A DNA stretch of 9,014 bases from NCBI GenBank assembly GCA_030601015.1, contig JAUVUO010000037.1, positions 1 through 9,014 of the forward strand, read 5' to 3'. The stretch comes from Candidatus Omnitrophota bacterium (lineage in GTDB: Bacteria > Omnitrophota > Gorgyraeia > Duberdicusellales > 4484-171). Positions 6,753-9,014 of the stretch are shown here, in pieces (position 1 is the first letter of the stretch; each line of letters starts with the position of its first letter). Under the pieces are notes generated by a model. The model was not told the origin of the DNA and searched no databases. It was given only the letters and a program-made list of their open reading frames with translations. The position numbers were made by a program, and so were the translations under genes.

Positions 6753-8402
6753 TTACTTTAAATTATAAATAATAGGAACGTTTATCCATATTTCTTCTCT
6801 TTCAATTTCGGAAGGGAAAGATGGATACGGAGACGCTTGTCTAATTATTTTTAAAGAATTTGTATCTAAAACTTCATAGCCTGACGGTTGAGTTATTTTA
6901 GCGTCTAGTACCTGTCCGACTGAAGAAAGCTGAAGAGCCAATTGAACAGAACCTTCTAATTTTTGTTCCTTTGCTTTAGCAGGATAAATAAAAGCATTTT
7001 TAATTTTTTCAGCTACCTGTTGTACATATTTATTTAGTATTGCCTTGCTGATTCTATTTTTTTGAATCTTTTTTAAAGCAGTTTTTTTCTGAGTAGGTGT
7101 TCTTTCATCATGAGATCCTTGACTGCTATGTTTTTTAGCATCAGGATCTATGATTGTTGGGGTTAGAGCTATAACCAATTCAGTATCAGATAACTTTGAG
7201 GTACCGCCGCCTGTTTCGATTTCAGAATTTCGAAACAGTATTCCTAAAATAGGTATGCTGGATAAAAATGGAAATTTTTTAATTGTTTCCGTAGATTTTT
7301 GTTTGATTAACCCTCCTATAACGAGGGTTTGCGCATCATTTAGAACCAATTCCGTGGAAGTTGTTCGTTTAGAAATAGGATAAGCTTTAGCTGTAGGTTG
7401 TGTTGTAAGTCCGAGGATAATAGCATCTTCAATGTCACTAACTTCGATATTTAATGCTATTTTAATTCTATTAGTTCTTGAAATTACAGGATTTATTGTT
7501 AATTTAATGCCATACTCTTTATATTCGACTTCTGTTGCTGTTTCCAAGCCCGATGAGCTGGAAGTTATGGCTTGACTTGTTAAAATTGGAATTTCACCAC
7601 CCACTAGGAGTTCAGCTTCTTTTCCGCTTTGGCAGACAAGGCGAGGCCTTGACAGAATACGAGCTTTACCTTCTGAAATTAAGTAATTGATTTGAGAGGT
7701 AAAAGCTGTTCTAGACCAATCTGTTATCCTAAAAAAGGCATCAGGAATTCCGGCTAATGTACTCCATCTAGCGGCTTGTTCGGTTAGAAAAGCGCCAGTT
7801 GGCCATTCTATTCCGATATTTTCCGAGGCACCTTTGTTTACTTCTAAAATATCAATTTCGATTTGGATACTTTTATCATCTTCTTTAAGAGCGGCAAGAT
7901 TAATTATTTTTTCTCCATAATACTCTAATATTTGGTCAATCCTTTCCAGGTCTTCTTCAGAAGTAACATGTCCGAGAATTAGGATTTTACTTTCGTTTTT
8001 TGCAATCTTGGTATAAATGTTGGGTAAATCAATAGCTTTTATCAATTCATCAATTGATGTTCTTATTAAAGTTATATCTTCAACTAAAACATGTATCAAA
8101 AGGGTATGCTCGCCATCTGAATCTTTCCAACTTAACTTTGTATAACCGCTATTTATGGCAGCTACAATTATTAAATCATTTTCGGCTGAAGTGATATCTG
8201 CAATATGAGGGATTGATATAGAAGCTCGTTCCAATTGGTTAGCTTTAAAAGTTTTAACATCTCCTACATACATTATGGTCTGGCTGTTTTTTTCAAATAA
8301 CAAGGCTAACTCGCTATTAGTTAAAACTTGAGCGTTAGAATGTGTTAATGCTATAAAACAAAGACATATTGATATAAATATACATTTAAACAAATTCGTC
8401 AT
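6753..8402 (-). CDS. cpaC: CpaC/RcpA-type Tad pilus secretin with a C-terminal TonB-type domain
   Basis: The product forms the outer-membrane channel through which the pilus leaves the cell. The 549-residue precursor begins with a Sec signal peptide (K6, hydrophobic core to about residue 20, likely cleavage after SNA at 22-24). Residues 37-110 match the pilus N-terminal domain of CpaC proteins (IMYVGDVKTFKANQLERASI), and 110-172 look like a BON domain (ILILGHVTSEEDLERIDQIL). The secretin core spans about 180-418, with ARILSRPRLVCQSGKEAEL (247-265), VGGEIPIL, KEYGIKLTINPVI (295-307), LVIGGLIKQK (360-369), FPFLSSIPILGILF (377-390) and DTELVIALTPTI. After a charged linker (419-458), residues 459-549 match a TonB C-terminal domain: YPAKAKEQKLEGSVQLAL, GQVLDAKITQPSGYEVLD, INVPIIYNL. 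That extension is not part of ordinary CpaC. Start and stop overlap cpaB by 4 bp (ATGA), with a strong ribosome binding site. Confidence 0.93.
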   Translation of the reverse strand: MTNLFKCIFISICLCFIALTHSNAQVLTNSELALLFEKNSQTIMYVGDVKTFKANQLERASISIPHIADITSAENDLIIVAAINSGYTKLSWKDSDGEHTLLIHVLVEDITLIRTSIDELIKAIDLPNIYTKIAKNESKILILGHVTSEEDLERIDQILEYYGEKIINLAALKEDDKSIQIEIDILEVNKGASENIGIEWPTGAFLTEQAARWSTLAGIPDAFFRITDWSRTAFTSQINYLISEGKARILSRPRLVCQSGKEAELLVGGEIPILTSQAITSSSSGLETATEVEYKEYGIKLTINPVISRTNRIKIALNIEVSDIEDAIILGLTTQPTAKAYPISKRTTSTELVLNDAQTLVIGGLIKQKSTETIKKFPFLSSIPILGILFRNSEIETGGGTSKLSDTELVIALTPTIIDPDAKKHSSQGSHDERTPTQKKTALKKIQKNRISKAILNKYVQQVAEKIKNAFIYPAKAKEQKLEGSVQLALQLSSVGQVLDAKITQPSGYEVLDTNSLKIIRQASPYPSFPSEIEREEIWINVPIIYNLK

Positions 8403-9014
8403 CTTTTACCCTCCTTAGATAAAGGAAACATTTCTTTTTTGTGGCCGTGGTATATTTCAATGGTTCGTCCCGGCTTTTTATTTAAATATTTCATAAGTGT
8501 ATTCCAGTTTACGGATTTTATGTATTCTTCATCATCCCCTGAAGCTCTTAGAGCTAATGTTATAGTTCCTCCTTGACTTTGAACGAATGAAAGAAACATT
8601 GTTTGATTGTAATTCAAAATTAAAGAAACAGTTTCTCTTGATTTTATTGATGGATCATCACTGTTTAAATTCAATTCTTCACCTATTGTAAAAATAGAAA
8701 TTTTTTGAAACAGCGAAATAGTGGTTGGGCCGTATTTTGATATTTCAATATAGTCAGGTAACTGTATGCTATCTAACTCTGGTATAGTAGCGAACACATC
8801 CACTTCGCTTCCCGGTTCAATTAAACTAATTATTGAATCAAAGTTTTCGATAATTATAGGTACAGCCTTTTTTCCTTCAGGAATTTGTTCGGCAAGTTCA
8901 GATATGTTTTTTTTTGGTTTATATTTTTTTAATTTTTTTGAAAGAATTTGTTTTCCTTGAAGCAAAGGCTTAAACGTGACATACCCTAAAACTTTCTCTA
9001 AAGCTGTAACAGCG
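8399..9014 (-). CDS. cpaB: Tad pilus assembly protein CpaB/RcpC, 5'-truncated by the window edge
   Basis: CpaB/RcpC is a periplasmic, usually membrane-anchored protein that works with the CpaC secretin. The frame is open to the right edge, giving about 204 residues of a family usually near 250-310, so the N-terminal anchor lies outside the window. The first visible residues, AVTALEKVLGYVTFKPLLQG, match the SAF-like domain of CpaB (boundary-residue, Gly, then a Gly-Lys turn). Then come the typical AVPIIIENFDSIISLIEPGS and EVDVFATIP (PGxxVDV motif), a VSLILNYNQTMFLSFVQSQG stretch corresponding to the family's 'valine-rich strand plus residue counting' segment, and ITLALRASGDDEE. A TTG at 8965 is not the start because homology continues upstream of it. 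The stop TGA overlaps the secretin ATG. The identification is supported both by motifs and by the cpaB-cpaC gene order. Confidence 0.88.
   Translation of the reverse strand, partial: AVTALEKVLGYVTFKPLLQGKQILSKKLKKYKPKKNISELAEQIPEGKKAVPIIIENFDSIISLIEPGSEVDVFATIPELDSIQLPDYIEISKYGPTTISLFQKISIFTIGEELNLNSDDPSIKSRETVSLILNYNQTMFLSFVQSQGGTITLALRASGDDEEYIKSVNWNTLMKYLNKKPGRTIEIYHGHKKEMFPLSKEGKR
8408..8416 (-). promoter_or_regulatory. Strong ribosome binding site for the secretin gene
   Basis: On the minus strand AAGGAGGGT lies inside the last codons of cpaB, with its AAGGAGG core ending 7 nt before the secretin ATG at 8402. It is the best Shine-Dalgarno sequence in the window and fixes this start. The two ATPase genes downstream lack anything comparable, suggesting that the secretin is initiated independently while the ATPases depend on coupling. 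Confidence 0.8.

Noticed and set aside
7150..7383. Short open frame on the plus strand inside the secretin gene
   Set aside because: Antisense to the conserved secretin core, with no independent coding evidence.
8766..8960. Short open frame on the plus strand inside cpaB
   Set aside because: Antisense to conserved CpaB motifs; its Phe-rich end simply mirrors Lys codons of cpaB.
8963..8965. TTG as start of CpaB
   Set aside because: CpaB-like sequence (AVTALEKVLGYVTFKP) continues upstream in frame to the window edge, and no ribosome binding site fits.

Overview
The window is A/T-rich DNA from a diderm bacterium: it encodes an outer-membrane secretin, and standard stop codons are used throughout. 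The lineage cannot be fixed from sequence alone. The low GC content and a rearranged Tad (type IVc) pilus locus next to surface-polysaccharide genes would fit an uncultured candidate phylum such as Omnitrophota, but this is only a guess.

Left part, plus strand (1-2041): the 3' end of a GT4-family glycosyltransferase, a 143-bp A/T-rich gap, and a WecA/MraY-type polyprenyl-phosphate sugar-1-phosphate transferase whose active-site motifs are altered. Convergent with it, on the minus strand (2062-3288), is an O-antigen ligase/polymerase (Wzy_C) family membrane protein. The two genes are only 20 bp apart.

Right part, minus strand, transcribed right to left (9014 to 3367): a tight Tad pilus assembly operon. 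The order is cpaB (runs off the right edge), a CpaC-type secretin, a single polypeptide joining a CpaE/TadZ-type ATPase to a CpaF ATPase, and a second, stand-alone CpaF ATPase. Junctions are a 4-bp overlap, a 10-bp gap and an 8-bp overlap. The Wzy_C gene follows on the same strand after 78 bp, in the place where tadB/tadC would often be found.

As a working model, CpaB and the secretin form the envelope channel, the CpaE-CpaF fusion and the second CpaF form the cytoplasmic motor, and the Wzy_C protein and the plus-strand genes make or attach surface glycan. The most unusual points are a TonB C-terminal-type domain at the end of the secretin, the CpaE-CpaF fusion without the usual N-terminal receiver-like domain, two tandem non-identical CpaF motors, and an 11-A tract in the ligase gene that could make it slippage-prone. 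No tRNA, rRNA, CRISPR array, insertion sequence or convincing intrinsic terminator was seen.
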